NCBI GenBank assembly: GCA_900540995.1
Contig: UQHO01000002.1
Location: 59,248-123,247 of the forward strand
Direction: 5' to 3'
DNA length: 64,000 bases
From: an uncultured Collinsella sp.
GTDB taxonomy: Bacteria; Actinomycetota; Coriobacteriia; Coriobacteriales; Coriobacteriaceae
Position numbers and translations under genes: made by a program. Below, one piece after another: positions 51,856 to 61,069 of this stretch. Numbering within the stretch: the first letter of the stretch is position 1; each line of letters begins with the position of its first letter. The notes under the pieces were generated by a model. It was given only the letters and a program-made list of their open reading frames with translations. It was not told the origin of the DNA and did no database searches.

Positions 51856-53211
51856 ATGAGCTACACGCAGAAAGTTCTCGACGAGCTCAAGGCCCGCTAT
51901 CCCGAGCAGCCTGAGTTCATCCAGGCCGCTACCGAGATCCTCGGCACCATCCAGCCGGCGCTCGACGCCCATCCCGAGTACGAGGAGGCCGCCCTGCTTG
52001 AGCGCCTCGTCGAGCCCGAGCGCATCGTTATGTTCCGTGTCCCCTGGGTCGACGACCAGGGCAAGGTCCAGGTCAACCGCGGCTACCGCGTCGAGTTCAA
52101 CTCTGCCATTGGACCCTACAAGGGCGGCCTGCGCTTTAACCCGACGGTCACCCTGGGCATGCTCAAGTTCCTGGGCCTGGAGCAGATCCTCAAGAACAGC
52201 CTGACCACCCTTCCCATGGGTGGTGGCAAGGGCGGTTCCGACTTTGACCCCAAGGGCAAGTCCAACAACGAGATCATGCACTTCTGCCAGTCCTTCATGA
52301 CCGAGCTCTATCGCCACATCGGCCCCAACACCGACGTTCCCGCCGGCGACCTGGGCGTTGGCGGCCGCGAGGTTGCCTACCTGTTCGGTCAGTACAAGCG
52401 CCTGACCAACGAGTGGACCGGCGTCCTCACTGGCAAGGGCCTCTCCTTTGGCGGTTCGCTCGCCCGTACCGAGGCCACCGGTTACGGTCTGGTCTACTTT
52501 GTGGACGAGTACCTCAAGAGCCGCGGTGACTCCTTCGAGGACAAGAACGTCGTCGTTCATGGCTCCGGCAACGTCGCCATCTACGCCGTCCAGAAGGTCT
52601 CCCAGCTCGGCGGCAAGGTGCTCGCCTGCTCCGATACCCACGGCTGGGTCGAGGATCCCGACGGCATCGACTACACCGTGCTCGAGCACATCTACAACAA
52701 GAAGCGCTCCGGCCACGACAAGGGCGTTACGCTCGCTATGTACGTCGACGAGAAGCCCAACGCCGTGTGGCACGAGGGCGATGGCCGTGGCGTTTGGCAG
52801 CTGCCCTGCGACATCGCGCTGCCCTGCGCTCGCGAGAACACGCTGCTGCTCGAGGACGCTCAGGCGCTCGTCGCCAACGGCTGCAAGGTGGTCGGCGAGG
52901 GCGCGAACATGCCCACGACCATCGAGGCCACGACCTACTTCCAGGAGAACGGCGTCGCCTTCATGCCCGGTAAGGCTGCTAACGCCGGCGGCGTGCTCGT
53001 GTCCGGCCTGGAGATGAGCCAGAACGCCGAGCACCTGTCCTGGACCTTCGAGGAGGTCGACGGCAAGCTCGAGCAGCTCATGCGCGGCATGTTCCACAAC
53101 GTGGACGACACCGCCAAGGAGTATGGCCAGGAGGGCAACTTTGTCATGGGCGCCAACATCGCCGGCTTCCTGAAGGTTGCCGACGCCATGCTCGCCCAGG
53201 GCGTCTGCTAA
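51856..53211 (+). CDS. gdhA: NADP-type glutamate dehydrogenase GdhA
   Basis: 451 residues, the length of hexameric bacterial glutamate dehydrogenases that assimilate ammonia. Signatures: VNRGYRVEFNSAIGPYKGGLRF, the catalytic LPMGGGKGGSDFDP with Lys125, and DVPAGDLGVGGREVAYLFGQY. The dinucleotide-binding fold VHGSGNVAIYAVQ is in the second half. TTGGAGG precedes ATG 51856. It is monocistronic, with a terminator after it. Confidence 0.95.
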   Translation: MSYTQKVLDELKARYPEQPEFIQAATEILGTIQPALDAHPEYEEAALLERLVEPERIVMFRVPWVDDQGKVQVNRGYRVEFNSAIGPYKGGLRFNPTVTLGMLKFLGLEQILKNSLTTLPMGGGKGGSDFDPKGKSNNEIMHFCQSFMTELYRHIGPNTDVPAGDLGVGGREVAYLFGQYKRLTNEWTGVLTGKGLSFGGSLARTEATGYGLVYFVDEYLKSRGDSFEDKNVVVHGSGNVAIYAVQKVSQLGGKVLACSDTHGWVEDPDGIDYTVLEHIYNKKRSGHDKGVTLAMYVDEKPNAVWHEGDGRGVWQLPCDIALPCARENTLLLEDAQALVANGCKVVGEGANMPTTIEATTYFQENGVAFMPGKAANAGGVLVSGLEMSQNAEHLSWTFEEVDGKLEQLMRGMFHNVDDTAKEYGQEGNFVMGANIAGFLKVADAMLAQGVC

Positions 53212-53239
53212 ATCTTCGCTCGATATAGCATCGCAGAAG

Positions 53240-53271
53240 GCTTCCAGTCATCTTGGCTGGGAGCTTTTTTT
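53240..53271 (+). terminator. Terminator of gdhA
   Basis: An 8-bp stem (53240-53247 with 53257-53264, one G-U pair), a 9-nt loop and seven T at 53265-53271. Confidence 0.75.
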
Positions 53272-53333
53272 GATCCGCATGCGACGGAGGAAAACGGTTC
53301 ATTTTGTCCCGACACGAGCTATGCCCCCTCGTT

Positions 53334-53342
53334 TGGTACACT
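53334..53342 (+). promoter_or_regulatory. Possible extended -10 promoter of the molybdenum hydroxylase pair
   Basis: TGGTACACT, preceded by TT, has the same extended -10 layout as the tRNA-Sec promoter. Transcription would begin near 53349, giving a very short leader. Confidence 0.3.
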
Positions 53343-53366
53343 TAAAGGTACTGGACAAGTGAAGAG

Positions 53367-54281
53367 ATGGGGGAGAACGTGCTCAAGTTCGGTACCTACG
53401 TCCGTGTTGGAAACGCGGCCGAAGCCTATGAGCTCTTACAGAAGAACCGCAACAACAAGATTGTGGGCGGCGGCATCTGGATGCGCCTGGGTTCGCGTCG
53501 TGTGGCGACGGCGATTGACCTTTCGGCCTGCGGACTCGATCAGATCGAGGAGACCGAGACCGAGTTTCGCATCGGTGCCATGTGTACCCTGCGCCAGCTC
53601 GAGCGTCATGCCGGGCTCAACGCGCTTGTCAACAATGTCTTTGAGTTTGCCGTCCACGATATCGTGGGCGTGCAGCTGCGCAATACCGCCACGGTTGGCG
53701 GAAGCATCTACGGCCGCTTTGGCTTCTCGGACGTTCTCTCCGCCTTTCTCGCGCTCGATTCCTATGTTGAGCTGACGGGCGCCGGCCGCGTGCCGCTCGC
53801 GGAGTTCGTGGACATGGGCTATGTGCGCGACGTGATCGAGCACATCGTGGTCGTCAAGCACGATTACCGCGCGAGCTACGAGGCCGTGCGCAAGGCCGCG
53901 ACCGATTTCCCCTCCTTAAACGTCACCGCTGCCTGGTGGGACAACAGCTGGCATGTCACCGTGGGTGCCCGCCCGCTGCGCGCGACCTTGCTGCAGGGCG
54001 AGGCGTGTGGCCTTTCCGGCGAGCAGCCTTCCGAGGACGAGCTGCGCGCCCTTGCCGCATCCGTGCGTGCCCTGAGCTACGGCACCAACCTGTGGGGCTC
54101 GGCCGACTACCGCCGCCGCATCTCGGCCCCGCTGGCAATTCAGGCCGTGCGCCGCGCCGCCGGCATCGAGCTTTCGGCCGCGCTTGCCCGCGAGCTCGAG
54201 ACCGTGCAAGTGCCTAAGTTTGCCACGGACGAGTATTCCTGCCGCCGCGTGCCCGGCGTCGATTCTAGCGAGGTGCGCTAA
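53367..54281 (+). CDS. FAD-binding subunit of a molybdenum hydroxylase (XdhB/CoxM family)
   Basis: 304 residues. It carries the FAD of a xanthine-dehydrogenase-type enzyme and passes electrons from the iron-sulfur clusters to the acceptor. NNKIVGGGIWMRLGSR corresponds to the first FAD-binding loop and NTATVGGSIYGRFGFSDV to the second (family AT(I/V)GGN..., with Ser here in place of Asn). Start is uncertain: ATG 53367 has a poor ribosome site; GTG 53379 (MLKFGTYV) has GGGGGAG only 3 bases upstream. The stop overlaps the next ATG by one base, so the two genes form one translational unit. Confidence 0.85.
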   Translation: MGENVLKFGTYVRVGNAAEAYELLQKNRNNKIVGGGIWMRLGSRRVATAIDLSACGLDQIEETETEFRIGAMCTLRQLERHAGLNALVNNVFEFAVHDIVGVQLRNTATVGGSIYGRFGFSDVLSAFLALDSYVELTGAGRVPLAEFVDMGYVRDVIEHIVVVKHDYRASYEAVRKAATDFPSLNVTAAWWDNSWHVTVGARPLRATLLQGEACGLSGEQPSEDELRALAASVRALSYGTNLWGSADYRRRISAPLAIQAVRRAAGIELSAALARELETVQVPKFATDEYSCRRVPGVDSSEVR

Positions 54282-57112
54282 TGGCTGCCAAACTCATCGA
54301 TCTTTCCTTTACGCTCAACGGTCGCAAGGTCAAGGTTCAGATTGCCCCCGATACCATGCTCTTTGCGCTGCTGCGCGAGCAGGGCTGCGCGTCGGTGCGC
54401 TGTGCCTGCGAGACCACCAACTGCGGTCTGTGCACGGTGTGGCTCGATGGCGACCCGGTGCTGAGCTGCTCGGTTCCCGCCGCCCGTGTTGAGGGCTGCT
54501 CCGTCACCACGCTCGAGGGTCTCAAGGCCGAGTCCGAGGCGCTCGCCCGCGCAATGGCTGCCGAAGGCGCCGAGCAGTGCGGTTTTTGCGCCCCCGGCCT
54601 CATCATGAACGTGCTGGCGCTCGCCCGTGCCGCCAAGGAGGACCCGAGCCTTGTCGCCACGCGCGAGGAACTCTCGCGCCAGCTCGCCGGCAACCTCTGC
54701 CGCTGCAGCGGCTACGAGAGCCAGCTGCGCGCTATCGTGCGCTTCCTCAACGAGTCCGGCGTGCAGTTGGGCTTTGAGATGCCTGAGCTGCCCGTCAACG
54801 AGACGAGCTCCGACGGTGTCGCGTACAAGCAGATCACCAAGAAGCAGCCCAAGAAGGACTCGAAGGCCCTGCTCGAGGGCCGTCCCGTCTACACGGGCGA
54901 CCTGGTACCCGCCGGCGCGCTCATCGTCAAGCTCAAGCGCAGTCCCTATGCCCGCGCCAAGATCCGCTCCATCGATACGTCGCGTGCCCTGAAGGTGCCC
55001 GGCGTGGTGGGCGTTTACACTTACGAGGACGTGCCCAAGCGCCGCTTTACCATCGCCGGCCAGAGCTACCCACAGCCTTCGCCCTACGACCGCCTGATCC
55101 TCGAGAACCTCGTGCGCTACCAAAACGAGGAGGTGGCGATCGTCGCCGCCGAGACCGAGGAGGCCGCCGACAGGGCGCTCAAGCTCATCAAGGTCGACTA
55201 CGAGGTGCTCGAGCCGCTGCTCGACTTTACCCAGGCACTCGATAACGACATCGTGGTTCACCCCGAGGGCGACGTGACCTTTATGTTTCCGCAGGGCGGC
55301 GACGTCCCGCGCAACTTGGTATGCAGCGGCACGAGCGACTTTGGCGACTTGGACGAGGCCTTTGCCCAGAGCGACATCGTATTCAGCCGCACCTACACCA
55401 GCCAGGCCACGCAGACCGCGCCCATGGAGACCTTCCGCGCCTTCGCGACGACCGACGCGTTTGGGCGCATCTCGGTGACCACCTCTACGCAGGTGCCCTT
55501 CCACGTGCGCCGCATGGTTGCGCAGTCGCTCGACATTCCGCAGTCGCAGGTGCAGGTCATTAAGCCGCGCATCGGCGGTGGCTTTGGCTCCAAGCAGACG
55601 GGCTGCTGCGAGATCTTCGTTGCGTTCGTCACCCAGCAGACCGGCCGTCCGAGCTACTGCTGCTACTCCCGCGAGGAGACCATCACCGCGGGCAACTCGC
55701 GCCATCAGATGCAGATGACTGTCAAGCTGGGTGCCATGAACGACGGCACCATCACGGCCATCGATTTGCATACGCTGTCCAACGCCGGCGCGTATGGCGA
55801 GCATGCCACCACGACGATCGGCCTTTCGGGCCACAAGAGCCTGCCCATCTACAACCATGTGAAGGCGAGCCGCTTTAGCTGGGACGCCGTCTACACCAAT
55901 ACCAACCGCGGCGGTGCGTATCGCGGCTACGGTGCCACCCAGGGCCAGTTTGCCGTGGAGAGTGCCGTCAACGAGCTCGCCGACATGCTGCACATGGATC
56001 CCGCCGACCTGCGTCTTAAGAACATGGTTCACGAGGGCGAGATTATGCCGCAGTACTACAACGAGAAGCTCAACGCCTGCGCGCTCGACCGCTGCCTGCT
56101 GCGCGCGATGGACATGATCGGCTGGCGCGACAAGCCGCTGGCCGTGGACCTGGGCGACCGCGTGCGTGCTCTGGGCTGTGCGCTCACCATGCAGGGCTCG
56201 GGCATCTCCAACGTGGACATCGCCGGCATCGACATGCGTCTGGAAGAGGACGGCTTCATTACCATCGGCACCGGCGCCACCGATAACGGCATGGGCGTCG
56301 ACACGATTCTGGCGCAGATTGCCGCCGAGGAGCTGGGCGTGGAGAGCTCGCTTATCGTGGTGCGCGGCGTGGACACCGACGTGTCGCCGTTCGACGCCGG
56401 CTCGTACGCGAGCTCGGGCACGTACGTGACGGGCCTTGCCGCCAAGAACGCCGCGACCGAGCTGCGTGAGAAGATCTGCGCCAAGGCCGCCCAGATGTGG
56501 GACGTGGACGCCGCCGATGTGGTCTTTGATGGTCAGTACGTGCGCTTGTCCGACGAACGTGCCGCGCGCGAGCAGCACCGCTACCTCACGCTGCGCGACT
56601 TTGCCAACCTGTGCGTCAAGAACATCGCGGGCGGAGACGCTCTCACCTCGCATGCCTCTGCCTGCCTGCCCGTTTCGCCTCCGCCGTTTATGGCCGGCAT
56701 TGCCGAGGTCGAGGTCGATAAGGCCACCGGCAAGGTGACCGTGGTGGATTATGCGGCGGCTGTGGACTGCGGTACTGTAATCAACGAGGCACTCGCGCGC
56801 GTCCAGGCCGAGGGCGGCATTGCCCAGGGCATTGGCCACGCACTCTACGAGATCGTCGAGCACGACGACCGCGGCCGCCTGCGCACCGGCAACTTTATGA
56901 GCTACAAGTTGCCCACGCGCCTGGATATCGGCAGTATTCGCGTGGCCTTTGAGCCGAGCTACGAGCCGACGGGCCCGTTTGGCGCCAAGTCGATCGGTGA
57001 GGTCGTCATCAACACGCCGCTCGCCGCCGTGGCCTCGGCCGTGGCACACGCCACCGGCCACCAGGTTCGCTCGCTGCCGATCACGCCCGAGAAGGCCCTG
57101 CTGGGGGAGTAA
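54281..57112 (+). CDS. Molybdenum hydroxylase, fused [2Fe-2S] and molybdenum-binding subunit (probable selenium-dependent type)
   Basis: 943 residues. Residues 1-160 hold two [2Fe-2S] clusters: Cys43, Cys48, Cys51, Cys63 and then Cys100, Cys103, Cys140, Cys142 (QCGFCAPG, LCRCSGY). From about 195 comes the xanthine-dehydrogenase-like molybdenum domain with GGGFGSKQ, GAYGEHAT, GGAYRGYGATQ, TGATDNGMG and the catalytic Glu in GAKSIGEVV near the C-terminus. The enzyme would hydroxylate an N-heterocycle such as a purine; the substrate is not readable. A selenium-dependent form is suggested because yedF, DUF3343 and an EF2568-type desulfurase are in the same window; that is inference, as labile selenium leaves no trace in sequence. 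Confidence 0.87.
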   Translation: MAAKLIDLSFTLNGRKVKVQIAPDTMLFALLREQGCASVRCACETTNCGLCTVWLDGDPVLSCSVPAARVEGCSVTTLEGLKAESEALARAMAAEGAEQCGFCAPGLIMNVLALARAAKEDPSLVATREELSRQLAGNLCRCSGYESQLRAIVRFLNESGVQLGFEMPELPVNETSSDGVAYKQITKKQPKKDSKALLEGRPVYTGDLVPAGALIVKLKRSPYARAKIRSIDTSRALKVPGVVGVYTYEDVPKRRFTIAGQSYPQPSPYDRLILENLVRYQNEEVAIVAAETEEAADRALKLIKVDYEVLEPLLDFTQALDNDIVVHPEGDVTFMFPQGGDVPRNLVCSGTSDFGDLDEAFAQSDIVFSRTYTSQATQTAPMETFRAFATTDAFGRISVTTSTQVPFHVRRMVAQSLDIPQSQVQVIKPRIGGGFGSKQTGCCEIFVAFVTQQTGRPSYCCYSREETITAGNSRHQMQMTVKLGAMNDGTITAIDLHTLSNAGAYGEHATTTIGLSGHKSLPIYNHVKASRFSWDAVYTNTNRGGAYRGYGATQGQFAVESAVNELADMLHMDPADLRLKNMVHEGEIMPQYYNEKLNACALDRCLLRAMDMIGWRDKPLAVDLGDRVRALGCALTMQGSGISNVDIAGIDMRLEEDGFITIGTGATDNGMGVDTILAQIAAEELGVESSLIVVRGVDTDVSPFDAGSYASSGTYVTGLAAKNAATELREKICAKAAQMWDVDAADVVFDGQYVRLSDERAAREQHRYLTLRDFANLCVKNIAGGDALTSHASACLPVSPPPFMAGIAEVEVDKATGKVTVVDYAAAVDCGTVINEALARVQAEGGIAQGIGHALYEIVEHDDRGRLRTGNFMSYKLPTRLDIGSIRVAFEPSYEPTGPFGAKSIGEVVINTPLAAVASAVAHATGHQVRSLPITPEKALLGE

Positions 57113-57136
57113 CAGGTCAGCGAACAAGTCGTAATT

Positions 57137-57167
57137 GGCGGGGCGGGACAACTCGCCCCGCCTTTTG
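57137..57167 (+). terminator. Terminator after the molybdenum hydroxylase genes
   Basis: A perfect 9-bp stem GGCGGGGCG (57137-57145) with CGCCCCGCC (57154-57162), an 8-nt loop and TTTT. Confidence 0.75.
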
Positions 57168-57252
57168 CACTCGTGGTGAGGTCGTGAGCCTGTAAAACGT
57201 GTGCGTGCGCTTGTCGTTCGTATCTGCTATCATTCCTAGTCTGTGCGCTCAT

Positions 57253-57336
57253 GCGGGCGTGGCGGAATTGGTAGACGCGCCAGATTTAGGTTCTGGTGGG
57301 ATTCCCGTGAAGGTTCGAGTCCTTTCGCCCGCACCA
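57253..57336 (+). tRNA. tRNA-Leu (anticodon TAG)
   Basis: 84 nt with encoded CCA and the long variable arm of leucine tRNAs. Acceptor GCGGGCG pairs with CGCCCGC; the anticodon arm CCAGA-TTTAGGT-TCTGG has TAG; the T-arm carries GGTTCGAGTCC. Confidence 0.95.
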
Positions 57337-57427
57337 ACGCATCTGCGTCGGCTTCGGCCGTCGCGACTCTTTGTTGCATAAAGGTACCAGCACCTCAGAT
57401 AAGCTGGGCAGTATGAGGAGGAACGTG

Positions 57428-58726
57428 TTGAACATCACCGCTTCTGACGTCAAGGACGCCAAGCTCACCGCTACGGTCACCATCCCGGCCGCCGACGTCG
57501 ACGCCGCGATCAAGAAGGCCTACAAGGACACCGCCAAGAAGTACCGCTTCCCGGGCTTCCGCGCCGGCAAGGCTCCCCGTCCGGTCATTGACTCCGCTCT
57601 TGGCGCCGAGGCTACCCTCGCTCAGGCCACCAACGACCTGATCGCCGCCAACGAGCCCGCCGTCCTCAACGAGCTGGACATCGTCCCCACCAAGAGCGGT
57701 GACTACAAGGAGCTCGACCTCGCCAAGGATCACGAGGACTACACCTACACCGTCGAGTTCTCCCTGCGTCCTGCTGCCGAGCTCTCCTCCTTCGACGCCG
57801 TCGAGATCGAGATGCCTCCCGCGGAGGTCACCGAGTCCGAGATCAACAACCAGGTTGAGATGCTCCTCAACTACCGTGCCACCTTCGAGGACGTCGAGGG
57901 TCGCGCCGTCGAGGCCGAGGACTACGTCACCGTCGACCTCAAGGCCGTCGAGAACGCCGACAACTTTGCCGCCGAGGGCCGCATGCTCATCGCCGGTAGC
58001 GACAGCAACCCCGCCGAGTTCAACGAGGCCCTGATCGGCGCTAACGTTGACGACGTTAAGACCGTCACCTGGACCGACGAGGTCGAGGAGGGCGAGGAGG
58101 CCGAGACCCACACCGTCGAGGTCACCGTCAAGGGCATCAAGGTCCGCAACACCCCCGAGCTCACCGACGAGCTCGTCAAGTCCGACTTCGGCTTTGACAG
58201 CATCGACGCCATGCGCGACGCCATCAAGATTGAGATCGAGCAGGACAAGGCTTCCCGCCTCCCGGCCGAGAAGGAGAACCGTTGCGTCTCCGCTCTCGCC
58301 GAGCGCCTGCAGCTCGACGAGATGGACGCCGACTACGAGCAGTCCGTCTTTGAGGAGCTTGGCCAGAACTTCCTGTCCAACCTCGCTGCCCGCGGCATGA
58401 CCCTGGACACCTGGCTGCCGGCTTCCGGCCTGACCATGGAGCAGTTCATCGGCGACCTGCACAAGCAGGCCAACGACGTTGCCCGTGAGTCCCTGGCTCT
58501 CGACGCCCTCGCCCGCGAGCTCAAGATTGAGGTCACCGAGGACGACATCAACGCCGAGTTCGAGAAGGCCGGCGTCAAGGACGTCGAGGCTTCCAAGGCC
58601 GAGTTCATCGCCGATGGCCGCATGCCTGCCGTCCGCGAGTCCATCCGTCGCTCCAAGGCCGTCGACCACTTGGTCGAGAACGCCAAGGTGACCGAGGTCG
58701 ACGAGACCGCCAAGGACGCCGAGTAA
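57428..58726 (+). CDS. tig: Trigger factor (ribosome-associated chaperone, peptidyl-prolyl isomerase)
   Basis: 432 residues from TTG 57428. It binds ribosomes and folds nascent chains. The N-terminal ribosome-binding signature is in KKYRFPGFRAGKAPRPV; the isomerase domain is around residues 155-245 (DYVTVDLKAVENADNF ... HTVEVTVKGIKVRN); the helical C-domain follows. Start choice: GAGGAGG at 57415-57421 is 6 bases before TTG 57428 (MNITASDV), 3 before GTG 57425, and the ATG at 57413 overlaps it; the family start M-x-I/V favours the TTG. It is followed by clpP and clpX, the classic tig-clpP-clpX order. Confidence 0.92.
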   Translation: MNITASDVKDAKLTATVTIPAADVDAAIKKAYKDTAKKYRFPGFRAGKAPRPVIDSALGAEATLAQATNDLIAANEPAVLNELDIVPTKSGDYKELDLAKDHEDYTYTVEFSLRPAAELSSFDAVEIEMPPAEVTESEINNQVEMLLNYRATFEDVEGRAVEAEDYVTVDLKAVENADNFAAEGRMLIAGSDSNPAEFNEALIGANVDDVKTVTWTDEVEEGEEAETHTVEVTVKGIKVRNTPELTDELVKSDFGFDSIDAMRDAIKIEIEQDKASRLPAEKENRCVSALAERLQLDEMDADYEQSVFEELGQNFLSNLAARGMTLDTWLPASGLTMEQFIGDLHKQANDVARESLALDALARELKIEVTEDDINAEFEKAGVKDVEASKAEFIADGRMPAVRESIRRSKAVDHLVENAKVTEVDETAKDAE

Positions 58727-58802
58727 TTCTCGCCACCTTGCCCGCGAGCGCATGCACGCGCCCGTGATGGGGTAAAGTTATAAGCCGGTTATCCGGTTGC
58801 TT

Positions 58803-58848
58803 CGTACGGTGCCAGCCAATGCATAGCATGCGGGCACCGTACGTTTAT
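58803..58848 (+). terminator. Hairpin between tig and clpP, possible terminator
   Basis: A perfect 11-bp stem CGTACGGTGCC (58803-58813) with GGCACCGTACG (58833-58843), a 19-nt loop and TTTATCT. The T-run is weak, so part of the transcript may read through into clpP. Confidence 0.5.
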
Positions 58849-58889
58849 CTAGAACCAATTTGGTCCGCAAGAGAGAAATGGAGATGCGT

Positions 58890-59510
58890 ATGATCGCTAA
58901 GTTCGATTCCGCCCTCGTGCCATACGTTATCGAGCAGACGCCGCGCGGCGAGCGCAGCTACGATATCTATTCGCGCCTGCTCAACGACCGCATCATCTTC
59001 TTGGGCGAGGAGATCAACTCCGTCAGCGCCAATCTGGTCGTTGCCCAGCTGCTGCATCTTGAGAGCCAGGATGCCGAGAAGGATATCTCGCTCTACATCA
59101 ATTCGCCCGGTGGCGAGGTTTACTCCGGCCTGGCGATTCTTGACACCATGAACTTCATTAAGCCGCAGGTCTCCACCATCTGCGTCGGTATGGCTGCGTC
59201 CATGGCCGCCGTGCTGCTTTCGGCCGGCGCTAAGGGCAAGCGCTTCTGCCTGCCGCACTCTAAGGTCATGATTCACCAGCCCAGCGGCGGTGCCCAGGGT
59301 CAGCAAACCGAGATTGAGATCGTTGCCGAGGAAATCAAGAAGACTCGCCGCGAGCTCAACCAGATCCTGTCCGACGCCTCGGGCCAGCCGATCGAGAAGG
59401 TCCAGGCCGACACCGAGCGCGACAACTACCTGACCGCTGCCGAGGCCCTCGACTACGGCCTGATCGACCGCATCGTCACCTCGCGCGATCTCGCCGCGAA
59501 GGACGCCTAG
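58890..59510 (+). CDS. clpP: ATP-dependent Clp protease proteolytic subunit ClpP
   Basis: 206 residues. The serine protease that degrades proteins unfolded by ClpX. Catalytic triad: Ser104 in GMAASMAA, His129 in MIHQPSGGAQGQ, Asp178 in ERDNYL. Of several nearby starts, ATG 58890 is preferred because GGAG at 58880-58883 is six bases upstream; ATG 58878 and 58884 are alternatives adding four or two residues. clpX starts 1 base after the stop. Confidence 0.95.
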   Translation: MIAKFDSALVPYVIEQTPRGERSYDIYSRLLNDRIIFLGEEINSVSANLVVAQLLHLESQDAEKDISLYINSPGGEVYSGLAILDTMNFIKPQVSTICVGMAASMAAVLLSAGAKGKRFCLPHSKVMIHQPSGGAQGQQTEIEIVAEEIKKTRRELNQILSDASGQPIEKVQADTERDNYLTAAEALDYGLIDRIVTSRDLAAKDA

Positions 59511-59511
59511 G

Positions 59512-60918
59512 ATGGCAGGTAATATGCAGGACAACTTTGACGAGAACGGCAACCCCATCCGCTGCTCCTTCTGCGGAAAAGAGCAGGGCCAGGTCCGTCG
59601 CCTCGTAAAGGGCCCGACCAACATCTTTATCTGCGACGAGTGCGTCGCCGCCTGCTCCGAGATCCTGGAGGAGTCGCTGGCTTCGGACTTTATGGATGCC
59701 GCCCGCAACGGCAAGCTGCCGGGCTTCCTTAACGACCACGGTCAGGCTGCGTCCCAGCCTGCCGTTGACCCCGAGGCCGAGGGCTTTGAGCTCGAGGACG
59801 ACCGCCAGGTCATCACGCGCGTGCCGACGCCGCACGAGATCTATGACGAGCTTTCGGCCTATGTTATGGGTCAGGAGGACGCCAAGCGCGCCATGTCGGT
59901 GGCCGTGTACAACCACTATCGCCGCGTGATCGAGGGCGGCGCCGCGGTGTCTGCCTTTGACGACGGCATGGGCTCGCAGTTCGATGACGATATGGACGAG
60001 GTAGAGCTCGCCAAGTCCAACATCCTGCTGCTCGGTCCTACCGGTACCGGTAAGACCCTGTTGGCCCAGACGCTCGCTCGCATCCTCGAGGTGCCGTTTG
60101 CCATCGCCGACGCTACCGCACTCACCGAGGCCGGCTATGTGGGCGAGGACGTGGAGAACATCCTGCTCAAGCTCATCAACGCCGCCGATGGCGATATCGA
60201 GCGCGCTCAGGTTGGCATTATCTACGTTGACGAGATCGACAAGATCGCCCGTAAGGCCGAAAACCTCTCCATCACCCGCGATGTTTCGGGCGAGGGCGTT
60301 CAGCAGGCGCTGCTCAAGATTCTTGAGGGCACGGTGGCAAGCGTTCCGCCCACCGGCGGTCGTAAGCATCCCCAGCAGGAGCTGCTGCAGATCGACACGA
60401 CCAACATCCTGTTCATCTGCGGCGGTGCCTTTGTGGGCCTGGACAAGATCATCGCCGACCGCGTGGGCAACAAGGGCGTGGGCTTTAACTCCGAGATCGC
60501 CGGCCCCACCTCTGTCGACGAGAACGACCTACTGCGTCAGGTGCTCCCGCAGGACCTCAACGCCTTTGGCATGATTCCCGAGTTCGTGGGCCGTACGCCC
60601 GTCGTCACCCAGACACAGGCGCTCGACGAGGACGACCTGGTGTCGATTTTGACCGAACCCAAGAACGCCGTGGTGCGCCAGTACCGTAAGATGTTCCAGC
60701 TCGAGGACGTTGAGCTTGAGTTTGAGGATGCCGCCCTGCACGAGATCGCCCGCATGGCGCTCGCCCGCAAGACCGGTGCCCGCGGCCTGCGCTCGATCTG
60801 CGAGGACGTGCTGCAGCAGACAATGTTCGACCTGCCCAGTGAGGAGGGTGTTTCCAAGGTCATCGTGACCGAAGCCTCCGTAAAGGGCGAAGAACAGCCC
60901 CAACGCATCTACGGGTAA
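59512..60918 (+). CDS. clpX: ATP-dependent Clp protease ATP-binding subunit ClpX
   Basis: 468 residues. AAA+ unfoldase partner of ClpP. The N-terminal zinc finger uses Cys18, Cys21, Cys41 and Cys44 (CSFC, CDEC). Walker A LLGPTGTGKTLLAQ is near residue 173, Walker B IIYVDEIDKI near 239, and the ClpP-binding GF-type loop region lies in NKGVGFNSE. It is longer than E. coli ClpX (424) because of an acidic insert after the zinc domain (AVDPEAEGFELEDD) and another before Walker A. It is followed by a strong terminator. Confidence 0.96.
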   Translation: MAGNMQDNFDENGNPIRCSFCGKEQGQVRRLVKGPTNIFICDECVAACSEILEESLASDFMDAARNGKLPGFLNDHGQAASQPAVDPEAEGFELEDDRQVITRVPTPHEIYDELSAYVMGQEDAKRAMSVAVYNHYRRVIEGGAAVSAFDDGMGSQFDDDMDEVELAKSNILLLGPTGTGKTLLAQTLARILEVPFAIADATALTEAGYVGEDVENILLKLINAADGDIERAQVGIIYVDEIDKIARKAENLSITRDVSGEGVQQALLKILEGTVASVPPTGGRKHPQQELLQIDTTNILFICGGAFVGLDKIIADRVGNKGVGFNSEIAGPTSVDENDLLRQVLPQDLNAFGMIPEFVGRTPVVTQTQALDEDDLVSILTEPKNAVVRQYRKMFQLEDVELEFEDAALHEIARMALARKTGARGLRSICEDVLQQTMFDLPSEEGVSKVIVTEASVKGEEQPQRIYG

Positions 60919-60940
60919 ACCAGCCTAAAACGTGTTTGCA

Positions 60941-60980
60941 AATAGCCTCCGACCACTCGCGGTCGGAGGCTATTTTATAT
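60941..60980 (+). terminator. Terminator of clpPX
   Basis: A perfect 14-bp stem (60941-60954 with 60961-60974), 6-nt loop ACTCGC, and TTTTATATATA. Confidence 0.85.
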
Positions 60981-61069
60981 ATACGCAATAACCCCAACTG
61001 CCTGTGTTATTCTGTGTGTTTGTTTTAGCCTCAGCGAAGTCATTACAGACTGAAGTAATCGATACCTAA

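Noticed and set aside
54278..57151. A 957-codon open frame on the minus strand
   Set aside because: Mirror of the molybdenum hydroxylase gene, with no motifs or ribosome site of its own.
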